A DNA stretch of 64,000 nt from Amycolatopsis solani (GTDB lineage Bacteria > Actinomycetota > Actinomycetes > Mycobacteriales > Pseudonocardiaceae), in contig NZ_JAWQJT010000004.1 in NCBI RefSeq assembly GCF_033441515.1, positions 518,332 to 582,331 on the forward strand, in the 5' to 3' direction. Each line of letters begins with the position of its first letter. Positions within the stretch are counted from its first letter, which is position 1. Below, in pieces: positions 43,355 to 52,325 of this stretch. The notes below the pieces were generated by a model that did no database searches, was not told where the DNA came from, and saw only the letters and a list, made by a program, of their open reading frames with translations. The position numbers were made by a program, and so were the translations under genes.

Positions 43355-43849
43355 ATGGGGTCCGACGAACTCCGCATCGGCACCGCCGAGCGGGAGGAGG
43401 CGGCGAGGTTGCTCGCCGACCACTTCGGCATGGGCCGCATCACGCCGGTCGAGTACGAGACCCGGGTGACCGACGCCTACGCGGCGACGACCCTGGGCGA
43501 GCTGCGGCCGCTGTTCCGCGACCTGCCGCACCCGCACCCGGGCTTCTTCGGGCCGCCACCGGGAGCGACGCCGATGCCGGTGTACGCGCCGCCGTCCATG
43601 CCCGTGCCGATGCCGTACGGGCCGCCGCCCGCGGTGTACTCCCACCGGTCGAAGACGGTGGCCGGCGTGCTGCAGATCGTGCTGCCCTTCGGCGTCGGCC
43701 GGTTCTACACCGGCCAGACCGGCCTGGGCATCGCCCAGCTCTTCGCGACCTTCTGCACCGGGGTCGGCATCCTGTGGCCGATCATCGACGGCATCGTGCT
43801 GCTGGTCAACGGCGGCCGGGACGCCGAAGGCCGCCAGCTGCGCCCCTGA
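43355..43849 (+). CDS. DUF1707 and TM2 domain protein
   Basis: A 164-residue protein. Residues 1-57 form a DUF1707 domain (LRIGTAEREEAARLLADHFG, then GRITPVEYETRVTDAYAATT), a Pro-rich linker follows, and the C-terminal TM2 domain has two membrane helices with VLPFGVGRFYTGQTGLGIAQ. Function is unknown; such proteins are frequent in actinobacteria. Its last codons (RQLRP) are the first unit of a tandem repeat that runs on into non-coding DNA. Confidence 0.85.
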   Translation: MGSDELRIGTAEREEAARLLADHFGMGRITPVEYETRVTDAYAATTLGELRPLFRDLPHPHPGFFGPPPGATPMPVYAPPSMPVPMPYGPPPAVYSHRSKTVAGVLQIVLPFGVGRFYTGQTGLGIAQLFATFCTGVGILWPIIDGIVLLVNGGRDAEGRQLRP

Positions 43850-43925
43850 CCCCGCCGCCGGCCAGCTGCGCCCCCTGACCCCGCCGCCGCCGGCCAGCTG
43901 CGCCCCTGACCTCGCCGCCGCCGGC
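43835..43925. repeat. Three-copy tandem repeat over the stop of the DUF1707 gene
   Basis: Units of 28, 32 and 31 bp share CAGCTGCGCCCCTGACC followed by CGCCGCCGCC. The first unit includes the real stop codon TGA; the next two duplicate it out of the gene. The small length changes fit slippage in the C and CGC runs. A GGCTCCG/CGGAGCC stem (43927-43947) follows directly. Confidence 0.75.
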
Positions 43926-43983
43926 CGGCTCCGGCAAAGTCGGAGCCGCCCACCGGCGGATCGTGGCATCGACGGGCTCGCCT

Positions 43984-44042
43984 GATGTCTTGAATGAGTC
44001 ATTCAGGACGCCGGAGGTCCTGAATGACTCATTCAAGACATC
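43984..44042. repeat. Perfect 26-bp inverted repeat
   Basis: The arms begin GATGTCTTGAATGAGTCATT (43984-44009 in full) and are exactly complementary to 44017-44042, with a 7-bp loop. The inner TGAATGAGTCATTCA is itself a palindrome in each arm. It forms a strong stem between the convergent DUF1707 and NUDIX genes. Confidence 0.8.
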
Positions 44043-44093
44043 CCGGGGGCCGCTCGAGCCGGCCCGCCGGTCCCGATCCGACTTTGCGGTGCC

Positions 44094-44170
44094 CTGAAGG
44101 GGACGTTCCTGTCATGTGATGACAGCAAAGTCCCCTTCAGCACACCAGATGCCAGCAACGTCCCCTTCAG
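44094..44170. repeat. Nested inverted repeat with an extra half-copy
   Basis: CTGAAGGGGAC at 44094-44104 pairs with GTCCCCTTCAG at 44130-44140; inside is CTGTCAT-GTG-ATGACAG. A third GTCCCCTTCAG at 44160-44170 could pair instead of the second one. With the previous element and the tandem repeat, this fills the 364-bp gene-free gap 43850-44213. Confidence 0.75.
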
Positions 44171-44213
44171 GTCGGCGGGACCCGCGACTTTGCCGGCGCC
44201 CTGGCATCGGGCC

Positions 44214-44843
44214 TCAGGACTCCTTGCGCTTGGCGAACGCCGTCGGGCGGTCCTCCCACGGGGCGTCCGCGGGACGAGCCGGGGCCGCGCCGGTGAGCAC
44301 CGCGTGCGCGGCCAGCACGCCGGACACCGTGGCGCCGTTGACCAGCTCGCCCGCCAACGCCATCCGCACCGCCTCGGCGAGCGGGAACTTGCGGATCACC
44401 AGGTCCGCCTCCTCCTCGCCGAGCACGTCGCGCTCCACATCGGACAGTCCGCGGGCCAGGAACACCCGCACGACCTCGTCGGTGAACCCGGGCGACGCCG
44501 CGACGTCGACCAGGGTCACCCAGTCCGACGCGGCCAGCCCGACCTCCTCGACCAGTTCCCGGCGAGCTGTGCCGACCGGGTCCTCGCCGACGTGGTCGAT
44601 CAGCCCCGCGGGCAGCTCCCAGAGCCGGTGCCCGATCGGGTGACGGTACTGGTGGATGAGCGTGACCTGCTCGTCGTCGTCCAGCGCGACGATCGCCACC
44701 GCGCCGAGGTGCTCGATCACCTCGCGGGTCGCGGTGTCCCCGCCGGGCATGACGACCTCGTCGATCCGGAGGCCGACGACCCGTCCGATGTGGACGTCCC
44801 GGCTGGCCGCGACGCTGAACTCGTGCTCGCCGGGCGCGGTCAC
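44214..44843 (-). CDS. NUDIX hydrolase (ADP-ribose pyrophosphatase-like)
   Basis: A 209-residue NUDIX protein with the signature around [18 protein letters not shown] and the preceding [19 protein letters not shown] typical of ADP-sugar pyrophosphatases. It hydrolyses ADP-ribose or a related nucleotide diphosphate. The GTG at 44843 is the start because it gives a 4-bp overlap (GTGA) with the pyrG stop; longer frames run through pyrG. It matches Rv1700 by position. Confidence 0.92.
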   Translation of the reverse strand: MTAPGEHEFSVAASRDVHIGRVVGLRIDEVVMPGGDTATREVIEHLGAVAIVALDDDEQVTLIHQYRHPIGHRLWELPAGLIDHVGEDPVGTARRELVEEVGLAASDWVTLVDVAASPGFTDEVVRVFLARGLSDVERDVLGEEEADLVIRKFPLAEAVRMALAGELVNGATVSGVLAAHAVLTGAAPARPADAPWEDRPTAFAKRKES

Positions 44844-46540
44844 CGGGCCGCCACCGGGGCCTCGGGCAGCTCGACCGGGAGCCGCTCGGCGACCTTGCGG
44901 TCCACCACGGCCTTGACGAACGCGCTGAACAGCGGGTGCGGCCGGGTCGGGCGGCTCTTGAGCTCCGGGTGCGCCTGCGTGCCGACGAAGAACGGGTGCA
45001 CGTCGGCGGGCAGCTCGACGAACTCGACCAGGTGGTCGTCCGGCGAGGTGCCGGAGAAGACCAGGCCCGCGTCCGAGAGCTGCTTGCGGTAGGCGTTGTT
45101 GACCTCGTAGCGGTGCCGGTGCCGCTCGGAGACCTCGGTGGTCCCGTACGCCTTCGCGGCCTGCGAGCCCGCCTTGAGCTTCGCCGGGTAGGCGCCGAGC
45201 CGCATGGTGCCGCCCATGTCCCGCTCCCCCGCGACGACGTCGCGCTGGTCGGCCATGGTCGAGATCACCGGGTGCTTCGTGTTCTCGTCGAACTCCGACG
45301 AACCGGCGTCCTCGATGCCGGCCAGGTGCCGGGCCGCCTCGATGACCATGCACTGCAGGCCGAGGCACAGACCGAGCAGCGGCACGCCGCGGGTGCGGGC
45401 GTACTCGATCGCGCCGACCTTGCCCTCGATGCCGCGGATGCCGAACCCGCCCGGGATCAGCACACCGTCCACATCGGACAGCACGGAGGCCGCGCCGGAC
45501 GCGGTCTGCGCGTCGTCGGAGGCGACCCAGACGATCTCGACCTTCGCGCGGTGGGCGAACCCGCCCGCGCGCAGCGCCTCGGTGACCGAGAGGTAGGCGT
45601 CCGGCAGGTCGATGTACTTGCCGACGACCGCGATCCGCACGACCTCGCTCGGGTTGTGCACCCGGTCCAGCAGGTCGCCCCACACCGTCCAGTCGACGTC
45701 GCGGAACGGCAGCCCGAGGCGGCGGACGACGTAGGCGTCGAGCGCCTCGCCGTGCAGCACCTTCGGGATGTCGTAGATCGACCGCGCGTCCGGGCAGGCG
45801 ATGACGGCCTCGGTGTCGACGTCGCACATCAGGCCGATCTTGCGCTTGAGGTCTTCCGGGATCTCCCGGTCGGCCCGGCAGACCAGCGCGTCGGGCTGGA
45901 TGCCGATGTTGCGCAGCGCGGCGACCGAGTGCTGGGTCGGCTTCGTCTTCAGCTCGCCCGACGGCGCCAGGTACGGCACCAGCGAGACGTGCAGGAAGAA
46001 GCAGTGGTCGCGGCCGACGTCGTGGCGGACCTGGCGGCAGGCCTCCAGGAACGGCAGGGACTCGATGTCGCCGACCGTGCCGCCGACCTCGGTGATGATG
46101 ACGTCGGGCGCCTGCCCGGTCTCGTCCGGCCCGGCGGCCGCGGTGATCCGGGCCTTGATCTCGTCGGTGATGTGCGGGATGACCTGCACCGTGTCGCCGA
46201 GGTATTCCCCGCGGCGCTCCTTGGCGATCACCTCGGAGTAGACCTGGCCGGTCGTGACGTTGGCCTTGCCGTCGAGATCGCGGTCGAGGAAGCGCTCGTA
46301 GTGCCCGATGTCGAGGTCGGTCTCCGCGCCGTCGTCGGTGACGAACACCTCACCGTGCTGGAACGGGTTCATCGTCCCGGGGTCCACGTTGAGGTACGGA
46401 TCGAGCTTCTGCATCGTGACGCGAAGCCCGCGCGCGGTAAGGAGCTGACCCAGGCTGGAAGCCGTGAGTCCCTTACCCAGAGAGGAGGCGACGCCTCCGG
46501 TGACAAATACGTACTTGGTAGCCCGTGACTGAAGTCCCAC
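44840..46540 (-). CDS. pyrG: CTP synthase
   Basis: A 566-residue CTP synthetase. The synthetase domain starts [17 protein letters not shown] (P-loop), and the glutamine amidotransferase domain has its Cys in [12 protein letters not shown]. It converts UTP to CTP using glutamine and ATP. The GTG at 46540 is followed by MGLQSRAT, usual for actinobacteria. The NUDIX gene is translationally coupled behind it. The C-terminal tail of about 20 residues is slightly longer than in E. coli. Confidence 0.97.
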   Translation of the reverse strand: MGLQSRATKYVFVTGGVASSLGKGLTASSLGQLLTARGLRVTMQKLDPYLNVDPGTMNPFQHGEVFVTDDGAETDLDIGHYERFLDRDLDGKANVTTGQVYSEVIAKERRGEYLGDTVQVIPHITDEIKARITAAAGPDETGQAPDVIITEVGGTVGDIESLPFLEACRQVRHDVGRDHCFFLHVSLVPYLAPSGELKTKPTQHSVAALRNIGIQPDALVCRADREIPEDLKRKIGLMCDVDTEAVIACPDARSIYDIPKVLHGEALDAYVVRRLGLPFRDVDWTVWGDLLDRVHNPSEVVRIAVVGKYIDLPDAYLSVTEALRAGGFAHRAKVEIVWVASDDAQTASGAASVLSDVDGVLIPGGFGIRGIEGKVGAIEYARTRGVPLLGLCLGLQCMVIEAARHLAGIEDAGSSEFDENTKHPVISTMADQRDVVAGERDMGGTMRLGAYPAKLKAGSQAAKAYGTTEVSERHRHRYEVNNAYRKQLSDAGLVFSGTSPDDHLVEFVELPADVHPFFVGTQAHPELKSRPTRPHPLFSAFVKAVVDRKVAERLPVELPEAPVAAR

Positions 46541-46625
46541 GGGCCGCCAGCATATCCCAACGCCGCAGAAGCGCTCGCTGTGACATGCCCGAACTGTCTT
46601 TTGTGCTCCTGACCACCCTGTCGGG

Positions 46626-47783
46626 CTAACTCAGGGCGGCGACCTTCAGCCGCGGACGGCCGGTGAGCGCGCGGCTGCCCGGCAGCCGGCGCAGCACCTC
46701 GACGACCACGATCGTCAGCGCGATCGTCGCCACGTAGATGACCAGGCTCAGCCACGGCGCGCCGAAGCGCTCGGCCACGTGCGGGATCACCGGCCCGAGC
46801 AGGGCCAGCGCGAGCGGGTGGACCAGGAAGATGCTGAACGACCGGTTCGCCGCCCACGACACCACCCGGGCGCCCCGGCTGCCTTCCCGGCGGCGCGCGG
46901 CCCACCGCGTGGTGAACGCGTAGATCGCCGCGATCACCGTGAGGAACCACGGGATGAGGTACGGCTGGAACGGGTCGCTGGCCACCTGCGGGAAAGTTCC
47001 ACTGTGGACGGTTCGCAGGTAGTACCACTCGGTGCCCGCGAGCACCAGGACGAGCGCGCCGCCGAGCAGCAGCCGGTGCCGGCCGACCCAGGCGTGCACG
47101 GTCTCGAAGTGGAACGCCACCACGGCCCCGAACAGCGTGTAGAACTGGTACGGCACGATCGTGGCGTACAGGTGCGTGATCGTCTCGTAGCTGACGCCGA
47201 ACGGCTGGTAGGTCATGAACACCGTGACGCCGACCTGCAGCGCCCCGCTGCCGAGCAGCAGCCACTTGTGCTTGCCCTCGGTCGCCCGCAGGAGCTTCAT
47301 CAGCAGCGGGAACAGCAGGTACACCTGCATCGTCACGAGCAGGAAGTACAGGTGGTACCAGGCGCCGCCGGTGACCAGGTCCTTGAGCAGCAGGCGCATC
47401 GACGCCTCGAGCGAGCCCGGCTGCTGCGTGCCGGTGACCAGCGAGAACGCCCAGAAGAACATCGTCCACGCCAGGTAGGGCGTCGCGACCAGCGGCAGCC
47501 GCCGTCGCCAGAAGTCGCCGGGGGTGATCTCGCGGCCGCGGTTCTGGAACACCAGCACGAACCCGGTCAGCGCGAAGAACGCCTCACGCGTGAAGTGCAG
47601 CGGTGTCTCGACGGCGTTGGCGCCGACGTCCTGCGCGAAGTTCGTCGCGCCCACCACGTGGATGAGGATGACGCACGCGAACGTGATCAACCGGAAGAGG
47701 TCGATCTGGTGCAGGTACGGCGCTTTCCCCCCTGGTCTCGCGAGGCGGGTGGGGGCTTCGAGAGTGGCCTGGGCAGTCGTCAT
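46626..47783 (-). CDS. Acyltransferase 3 family membrane protein
   Basis: A 385-residue polytopic protein with about ten hydrophobic segments. It carries the family opening [20 protein letters not shown], the His after the first helix and [15 protein letters not shown]. Such enzymes O-acylate sugars, peptidoglycan or lipids at the membrane. No glycosyltransferase or secondary-metabolite gene flanks it, so the substrate stays open. It is a single-gene insertion between pyrG and the GntR group. Confidence 0.88.
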   Translation of the reverse strand: MTTAQATLEAPTRLARPGGKAPYLHQIDLFRLITFACVILIHVVGATNFAQDVGANAVETPLHFTREAFFALTGFVLVFQNRGREITPGDFWRRRLPLVATPYLAWTMFFWAFSLVTGTQQPGSLEASMRLLLKDLVTGGAWYHLYFLLVTMQVYLLFPLLMKLLRATEGKHKWLLLGSGALQVGVTVFMTYQPFGVSYETITHLYATIVPYQFYTLFGAVVAFHFETVHAWVGRHRLLLGGALVLVLAGTEWYYLRTVHSGTFPQVASDPFQPYLIPWFLTVIAAIYAFTTRWAARRREGSRGARVVSWAANRSFSIFLVHPLALALLGPVIPHVAERFGAPWLSLVIYVATIALTIVVVEVLRRLPGSRALTGRPRLKVAALS

Positions 47784-47913
47784 CGTGCCGCCGTTCCGGC
47801 ACCGTCGTCGGCGTGGTTCACGTTGTCAGACTTGCCACCCATTCTGTGAATTTCCCATGAAGCCACTGGGAAGCGCCTGTTGAGCGGGCTCCTGGGGCGT
47901 GTCGGATATGCCA

Positions 47914-47933
47914 CTCCCGCTCAAGGAGCGGGG
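47914..47933 (-). terminator. Hairpin downstream of the GntR gene
   Basis: CCCGCTC-AAG-GAGCGGG, about 60-75 bp beyond the GntR stop on the minus strand. It has no T-run. It is the only clear structure in the 205-bp gap between the acyltransferase start and the GntR stop. Confidence 0.5.
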
Positions 47934-47988
47934 ACCCACCGATCATGTTAATACGTGAGCTCTCCGGTACGCAGCGTGAGCTTCGTCA

Positions 47989-48651
47989 TCAAGCTGTGAC
48001 CTGCGGAAAGAGCGCACGCAGGGTGACGTCCCGGTTGACGCGCACGTGCTCGACCGCCGACGCCTTCGCGCGCTCGGCGTCCCCGGAGGCGATCGCCTCG
48101 TACAGCCGCCGGTGCTCGTCGAGCAGCTCGGTCCAGTGCTCGTTCTGGCTCGTGAGCCAGCGGAGCCTGCCCTCCAGCGGCTGGAGCATCGTGGTGAGCA
48201 GCGCGTTGCCCGCGATGGCGACGATCTCGTCGTGGAAGCGCGAGTTGAGCGCGGTGATCCGGGCGGCGTCCCCGCGAGCCGTCGCGCGGGCCGCGTCGGC
48301 GAGGGCGCGGTCGAGCCGCTTCAGCTCCGCGGCGCCCGCGCGGGCCGCCGCCAGCCCGGCCGCCAGGCCTTCGAGCGCCTCCCGGACGTCGAACAGCTCC
48401 TCGACGTCGACGCGCGCCAGCTGCCGCACGACGATCCGGCGCGCGGACTGCTCGACGAGGAACCCCTCGGCCTCGAGCGCGCGGATGGCCTCGCGGACCG
48501 GGACGCGCGAGACACCGAGGTCCTCGGCCAGCTCTCGCTCGACCAGCCGGTCGCCCGGGCGGAGCCGGCCGGTCAGGATCCGCTCGCGCAGCTCGTCGCG
48601 CACGCGCTGACGGGTGGCCGCCAAGGGCTGCCGCTCGCTCGCCGTCGTCAC
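47989..48651 (-). CDS. GntR-family (FCD) transcriptional regulator
   Basis: A 220-residue regulator. The GntR winged helix (RQRVRDELRERILTGRLRPG, then SRVPVREAIRALEAEGFLV) occupies about 13-75, and the all-helical FCD ligand domain follows, with metal-ligand-like residues in LNSRFHDEIVAIAGN. The GTG at 48651 follows AGGAGAGGGGAG. It is divergent from the transporter/racemase operon and probably represses it via the palindromes at 48674-48759. The ligand may be a hydantoin, allantoin-like compound or amino acid (inference). Confidence 0.92.
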   Translation of the reverse strand: MTTASERQPLAATRQRVRDELRERILTGRLRPGDRLVERELAEDLGVSRVPVREAIRALEAEGFLVEQSARRIVVRQLARVDVEELFDVREALEGLAAGLAAARAGAAELKRLDRALADAARATARGDAARITALNSRFHDEIVAIAGNALLTTMLQPLEGRLRWLTSQNEHWTELLDEHRRLYEAIASGDAERAKASAVEHVRVNRDVTLRALFPQVTA

Positions 48652-48673
48652 CGACTCCCCTCTCCTCAACAAG

Positions 48674-48686
48674 CTCGTAACACGAG
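48674..48686. promoter_or_regulatory. Palindrome upstream of the GntR gene
   Basis: CTCGT-AAC-ACGAG lies 23 bp before the GntR start. It may be an operator for autoregulation or part of the promoter. Confidence 0.45.
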
Positions 48687-48728
48687 TTTACGGACCGGAG
48701 GGTTGACGACGGCGGACATCGGGGTGAT

Positions 48729-48759
48729 ATTTGGGATGCCAAATTTTGGTATCCCAAAT
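48729..48759. promoter_or_regulatory. Extended GntR operator
   Basis: A 31-bp near-perfect palindrome with outer arms ATTTGGGAT and ATCCCAAAT and an inner CCAAA/TTTGG pair. It can be read as two overlapping TTTGG(G/T)AT..CCAAA sites. Its TGGTAT/ATGCCA halves resemble FadR-subfamily GntR sites. It ends 33 bp before the NCS1 start. Confidence 0.7.
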
Positions 48760-48791
48760 CGCCGTCGCTGCACGTCGATCGGAGGCTAGCC

Positions 48792-50213
48792 TTGACCGCC
48801 GCCCCGCTCACCGAATCCCAGCAAGAGACGAGCCCGCCACCGGACCCCCGGCTCTGGAACGAAGACCTCGCCCCCGCGAAGGAACGTCGCTGGAAGGTCT
48901 ACGACATCTTCGCGCTGTGGATGTCCGACGTGCACAACCTCGGCAACTACACCTTCGCCGCCGGCCTGTTCGTGCTCGGCCTGTCCGCCTGGCAGGTGTT
49001 CACCGCCCTGCTGTTCGGCTTCGTGATCATCTACTTCGGCATGAACCTGATGGGCCGGATCGGCCAGCGCACCGGGGTCCCGTTCCCGGTCGTCGCGCGG
49101 ATCAGCTTCGGCACGTTCGGCGCCAACCTGCCCGCGCTCATCCGCGCGATCATCGCGATCTTCTGGTACGGCATCCAGACCTACCTCGCGAGCGTGGCCA
49201 TCACGCTGCTCGTGCTCACCATCGACCCGGGCCTGAAACCGCTGACCGAGCACGGTTTCCTCGGCCTGCACGCGCTCGGCTGGATCTGCTTCGTCGCGCT
49301 GTGGGCGGTCCAGGCGCTGATCCTCACCCGCGGCATGGAGTCGGTGCGCAAGTTCCAGGACTGGTGCGGCCCGGCGATCTGGGTCGTGATGATCGCGCTC
49401 GCCGTCTGGATCCTCGCCGCCGGCAACTGGCACATTTCCCTGACCAGCAGCCCGAAACAGCTCTCGACCGGCGAGCAGGTCCGCCAGTGGTTCGGCGCGG
49501 CCGGGCTGATCCTGGCCACATACGGCACGCTCATGCTGAACTTCTGCGACTTCTCCCGCAACGCCCCGGACCAGAAGACCGTGCGCCGCGGCAACTTCTG
49601 GGGCCTGCCGATCAACTCGACGGCGTTCGCGCTGCTGTCGGTGATCGTCACCGCGGGCAGCATGCAGGTGTTCGGCGAGGCCATCACCGACCCGGCCGAG
49701 CTGCTCGCCAAGGTGCACAACACGCCGGTGCTGATCGTCGGCGCGCTGACGTTCGCGGTCGCCACCATGGGCGTCAACATCGTCGCCAACTTCGTCTCCC
49801 CCGCCTACGACCTGGCCAACATCTGGCCGAAGCGGATCTCGTTCACCGTCGGCGGGCTGATCAGCGCGGTCGCCGCGCTGTGCGTGCTGCCGTGGAAGCT
49901 GTACTCCTCGCCGACCGTGGTCAACTACTTCCTCGGCGGGCTCGGCGCGTTCCTCGGCCCGCTGTTCGGGATCATGATCGTCGACTACTACCTGATCCGG
50001 CGCGGCAAGGTCGACGTCGCCCAGCTGTTCGTCGACGGCGGCGCGTACCCGCGGGTGAACCCGCGCGCGTTCGTGACGTTCTTCCCGACCGCCGCGCTCG
50101 CCGCGGTGATCGCGCTGGTGCCGTTCTTCGCGCCGGCCGCGCCCTACTCGTGGTTCATCGGCACGGCGTCGTCGGCGGCGCTGTACTTCGCGGTTTCGAG
50201 GAAGCACCGATGA
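48792..50213 (+). CDS. NCS1-family nucleobase/hydantoin/allantoin transporter
   Basis: A 473-residue NCS1 symporter with 12 predicted membrane segments. It has the signature NEDLAPAKERRWKVYDIFALW before the first helix and FPVVARISFGTFGANLPALI in helix 3. The start is a TTG at 48792, six bases after GGAGG (48781-48785); no ATG or GTG fits as well. It takes up a nucleobase-like or hydantoin-like compound with a cation. The racemase overlapping its stop favours hydantoin or allantoin. Confidence 0.92.
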   Translation: MTAAPLTESQQETSPPPDPRLWNEDLAPAKERRWKVYDIFALWMSDVHNLGNYTFAAGLFVLGLSAWQVFTALLFGFVIIYFGMNLMGRIGQRTGVPFPVVARISFGTFGANLPALIRAIIAIFWYGIQTYLASVAITLLVLTIDPGLKPLTEHGFLGLHALGWICFVALWAVQALILTRGMESVRKFQDWCGPAIWVVMIALAVWILAAGNWHISLTSSPKQLSTGEQVRQWFGAAGLILATYGTLMLNFCDFSRNAPDQKTVRRGNFWGLPINSTAFALLSVIVTAGSMQVFGEAITDPAELLAKVHNTPVLIVGALTFAVATMGVNIVANFVSPAYDLANIWPKRISFTVGGLISAVAALCVLPWKLYSSPTVVNYFLGGLGAFLGPLFGIMIVDYYLIRRGKVDVAQLFVDGGAYPRVNPRAFVTFFPTAALAAVIALVPFFAPAAPYSWFIGTASSAALYFAVSRKHR

Positions 50214-50917
50214 GGATCGTCGTCACCAACTGCAACACCACCGAGGCGATGACGAAGGAGATCGAGGCTGGGGCCCGCGCGGCCGCGAGTCCCGGCACCG
50301 AAATCCTGGCGCGGACACCGAAGTGGGGCCCGGAGTCGGCCGAGGGGTGGCTCGACAGCTTCCTGTCCGCCGCGGCCGTGCTGGACCTGTTGCGGGGCCT
50401 GGACGAGCCGTTCGACGCCGTCGTGCTCGCCGGCTTCGGCGAGCACGGCCGCGAGGGCGCACGCGAGCTGCTGGACGTCCCGGTCGTCGACATCACCGAA
50501 GCCGCCGCGCACCTGGCCTGCCTGCTCGGCCGCCGCTACGGCGTGGTGACCACTTTGGACCGGACGTGCGGGCTGATCGAGGACAGCCTGCACGCCGCCG
50601 GCGTCGCGCAGAACTGCGTCACGGTCACCGGCGCCGGGCTCGGCGTGCTGGAGCTGACCGACGAGCGCCGCACGGAATCGGCGTTGCTGACCGCCGGCCG
50701 CCGGGCGCGGGACGCCGGGGCCGAGGTGCTGGTGCTCGGCTGCGCCGGGATGACCGGGCTGGACCGGAAGATCGCGACGATGCTGGACATCCCGGTCATC
50801 GACGGCGTCGCGGCGGCCGTCCGGCTCGCGGAATCCCTGGTGGCACTGGGGTTGAAGACGAGCCGCGCGGGGTCCTACGCCCGGCCGCTGGACAAGCGGC
50901 GCACCTGGCCCGGTTGA
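50210..50917 (+). CDS. Asp/Glu/hydantoin racemase family protein
   Basis: A 235-residue racemase-superfamily protein of the hydantoin/allantoin racemase kind. The N-terminal strand MRIVVTNCNTTEAMT, the first Cys region near VLAGFGEHG (the usual Cys is a Gly here) and the second Cys in VLVLGCAGMTGL are visible. The first catalytic position therefore lacks Cys, which would favour a decarboxylase or isomerase rather than a classical two-base racemase. Its ATG overlaps the transporter stop (ATGA), so uptake and conversion are coupled. Reaction unknown. Confidence 0.82.
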   Translation: MRIVVTNCNTTEAMTKEIEAGARAAASPGTEILARTPKWGPESAEGWLDSFLSAAAVLDLLRGLDEPFDAVVLAGFGEHGREGARELLDVPVVDITEAAAHLACLLGRRYGVVTTLDRTCGLIEDSLHAAGVAQNCVTVTGAGLGVLELTDERRTESALLTAGRRARDAGAEVLVLGCAGMTGLDRKIATMLDIPVIDGVAAAVRLAESLVALGLKTSRAGSYARPLDKRRTWPG

Positions 50918-50938
50918 CACCCGCCTTCCGGTGCCGTC

Positions 50939-50985
50939 AGAATCCCCGCAGCCGTACCGCCGCCCGGTGACGACGTGGGGATTCT
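50939..50985. repeat. Inverted repeat after the racemase gene
   Basis: AGAATCCCC and GGGGATTCT are separated by 29 bp in the gap before the lyase gene. Possible weak terminator or operator; the loop is long. Confidence 0.35.
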
Positions 50986-51010
50986 AACGTCCCCGTGAAG
51001 GGCGGTCGAA

Positions 51011-52276
51011 GTGCGAAGCGTTCTGGGCGCGCTGGTCTTGTCGGCAACCGTGCTCGTGGTCCCGGTGAGCGGCACGGCGGTGGCCGCGTCTCCACCGCGC
51101 ACCGTCGTCACCGACGGCGCGAAGCTCGCGGGGATCAAGCAGGCGATCCGCACCGGCCACGCGACCCCAGCCCAACGGGACGCGCTGAAGGTGGTGCTCG
51201 CCAAGGCGGACACCGCGCTCACCGACGGGCCGTGGTCGGTCATGGACAAGCCGTCGGCCCCACCGAGCGGCGACAAGCACGACTACACGAGCCAAGCGCC
51301 GTACTGGTGGGCGAGCCGGCCGAAGACGCCGGAAAACCCGAAGGGCTGCCCGTACGTCAGCAAGGACGGCCAGCGCAACCCGGAGGCCGACGCGATCACC
51401 GACCACACCTATCGGATGTGGGCGTGGGACGCGATGTACTACCTCTCGCTGGCCTGGTACTACACCGGAGACGCGAAGTACGCGAAGCGGGCCGCACTGG
51501 ACATCCGGACCTGGTTCCTCGCCCCGGCCACGAAGATGAACCCGAACATGACTTATTCGCAGATCATCCCGTGCAAGGACACGGTCAGCGGCACCGGGAT
51601 CATCGACTCGACGCAGTCGTTCAGCCAGCTGATGGACGCGTTCGCGCTGCTCGACGGCGGCGCGCCGGGCTGGACCGGCCAGGACCGCGCGGGGATCAAG
51701 GCGTGGCTCGGCCAGTACCTGAACTGGATGCAGACCAGCCCCCAGGCGAAGCTGGAACTGGCCGCCACCAACAACCACGGCACGTTCCTCGACATGCAGA
51801 ACGCGACGATCTCCGCGTACCTGGGCAAGAAGGACGCGGCGAAGAAGATCGTTCTCGACGCGGAGAAGAAGCGGTTCCCGGTGCAGTTCGCCGCCGACGG
51901 CAGCCAGCCGCTCGAGCTCTCGCGCACGATGTCGTGGCACTACGTCAACTTCAACCTCACCGCGTGGGGCCGCCTGGCGGAGGTCGGGAAGAACCTCGGC
52001 GTGGACGTCTGGAAGTACCGGGCCGCGAACGGCGTCACCCTGCGGAAGGTCGTCGACCAGCTGATCCCCGGTGCCCGGCACGGCGCGGAAGCCTGGCCGC
52101 ACCAGCAGATCGGCGTGTTCGACCAGTCGATCGCGGCGGACATCTTCCACGCGGCGGCCGAAGAGGCGCACGACACCGACGCGGCCGCGGCGCTCGAGCA
52201 GATGCCACTCCCGGCCGGCGGCGACACATGGCCGGTGCGCGTGTCCTGCTTCCCGCTGGACCCGCCCCTCAAGTAA
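51011..52276 (+). CDS. Secreted alginate-lyase-family protein
   Basis: A 421-residue secreted protein with a Sec signal (VLGALVLSATVLVVPVSGTA, cleaved near residue 26) and an alpha/alpha-barrel of the alginate lyase (AlgL/PL5-like, or PL38) type. The motif ATNNHGTFLDMQ near 254-265 carries the conserved Asn-Asn-His, and YWWASRPKTPENPKGCPY lies near the front. It would cleave uronic-acid polysaccharides by beta-elimination. The GTG at 51011 is the start. Its product could feed a uronate pathway such as the one at 1-7 kb, though the two are 44 kb apart. Confidence 0.85.
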   Translation: MRSVLGALVLSATVLVVPVSGTAVAASPPRTVVTDGAKLAGIKQAIRTGHATPAQRDALKVVLAKADTALTDGPWSVMDKPSAPPSGDKHDYTSQAPYWWASRPKTPENPKGCPYVSKDGQRNPEADAITDHTYRMWAWDAMYYLSLAWYYTGDAKYAKRAALDIRTWFLAPATKMNPNMTYSQIIPCKDTVSGTGIIDSTQSFSQLMDAFALLDGGAPGWTGQDRAGIKAWLGQYLNWMQTSPQAKLELAATNNHGTFLDMQNATISAYLGKKDAAKKIVLDAEKKRFPVQFAADGSQPLELSRTMSWHYVNFNLTAWGRLAEVGKNLGVDVWKYRAANGVTLRKVVDQLIPGARHGAEAWPHQQIGVFDQSIAADIFHAAAEEAHDTDAAAALEQMPLPAGGDTWPVRVSCFPLDPPLK

Positions 52277-52280
52277 CGCT

Positions 52281-52322
52281 CGTGAGTGTTCAGTCGGGTT
52301 CTAACCCGACTGAACACTCACG
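52281..52322. terminator. 42-bp perfect palindrome between convergent genes
   Basis: Arms CGTGAGTGTTCAGTCGGGTT and its exact complement around CT. It is the same element as 24030-24071 with one compensated T-A to C-G change in the arms. It starts 4 bp after the lyase stop and ends 3 bp before the mctB stop, so it serves both. Confidence 0.85.
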
Positions 52323-52325
52323 ACG

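Noticed and set aside
43984..44170. Attachment site or insertion sequence ends
   Set aside because: No transposase or integrase other than the housekeeping xerD lies nearby, and there is no target duplication. The elements look like intergenic hairpins.
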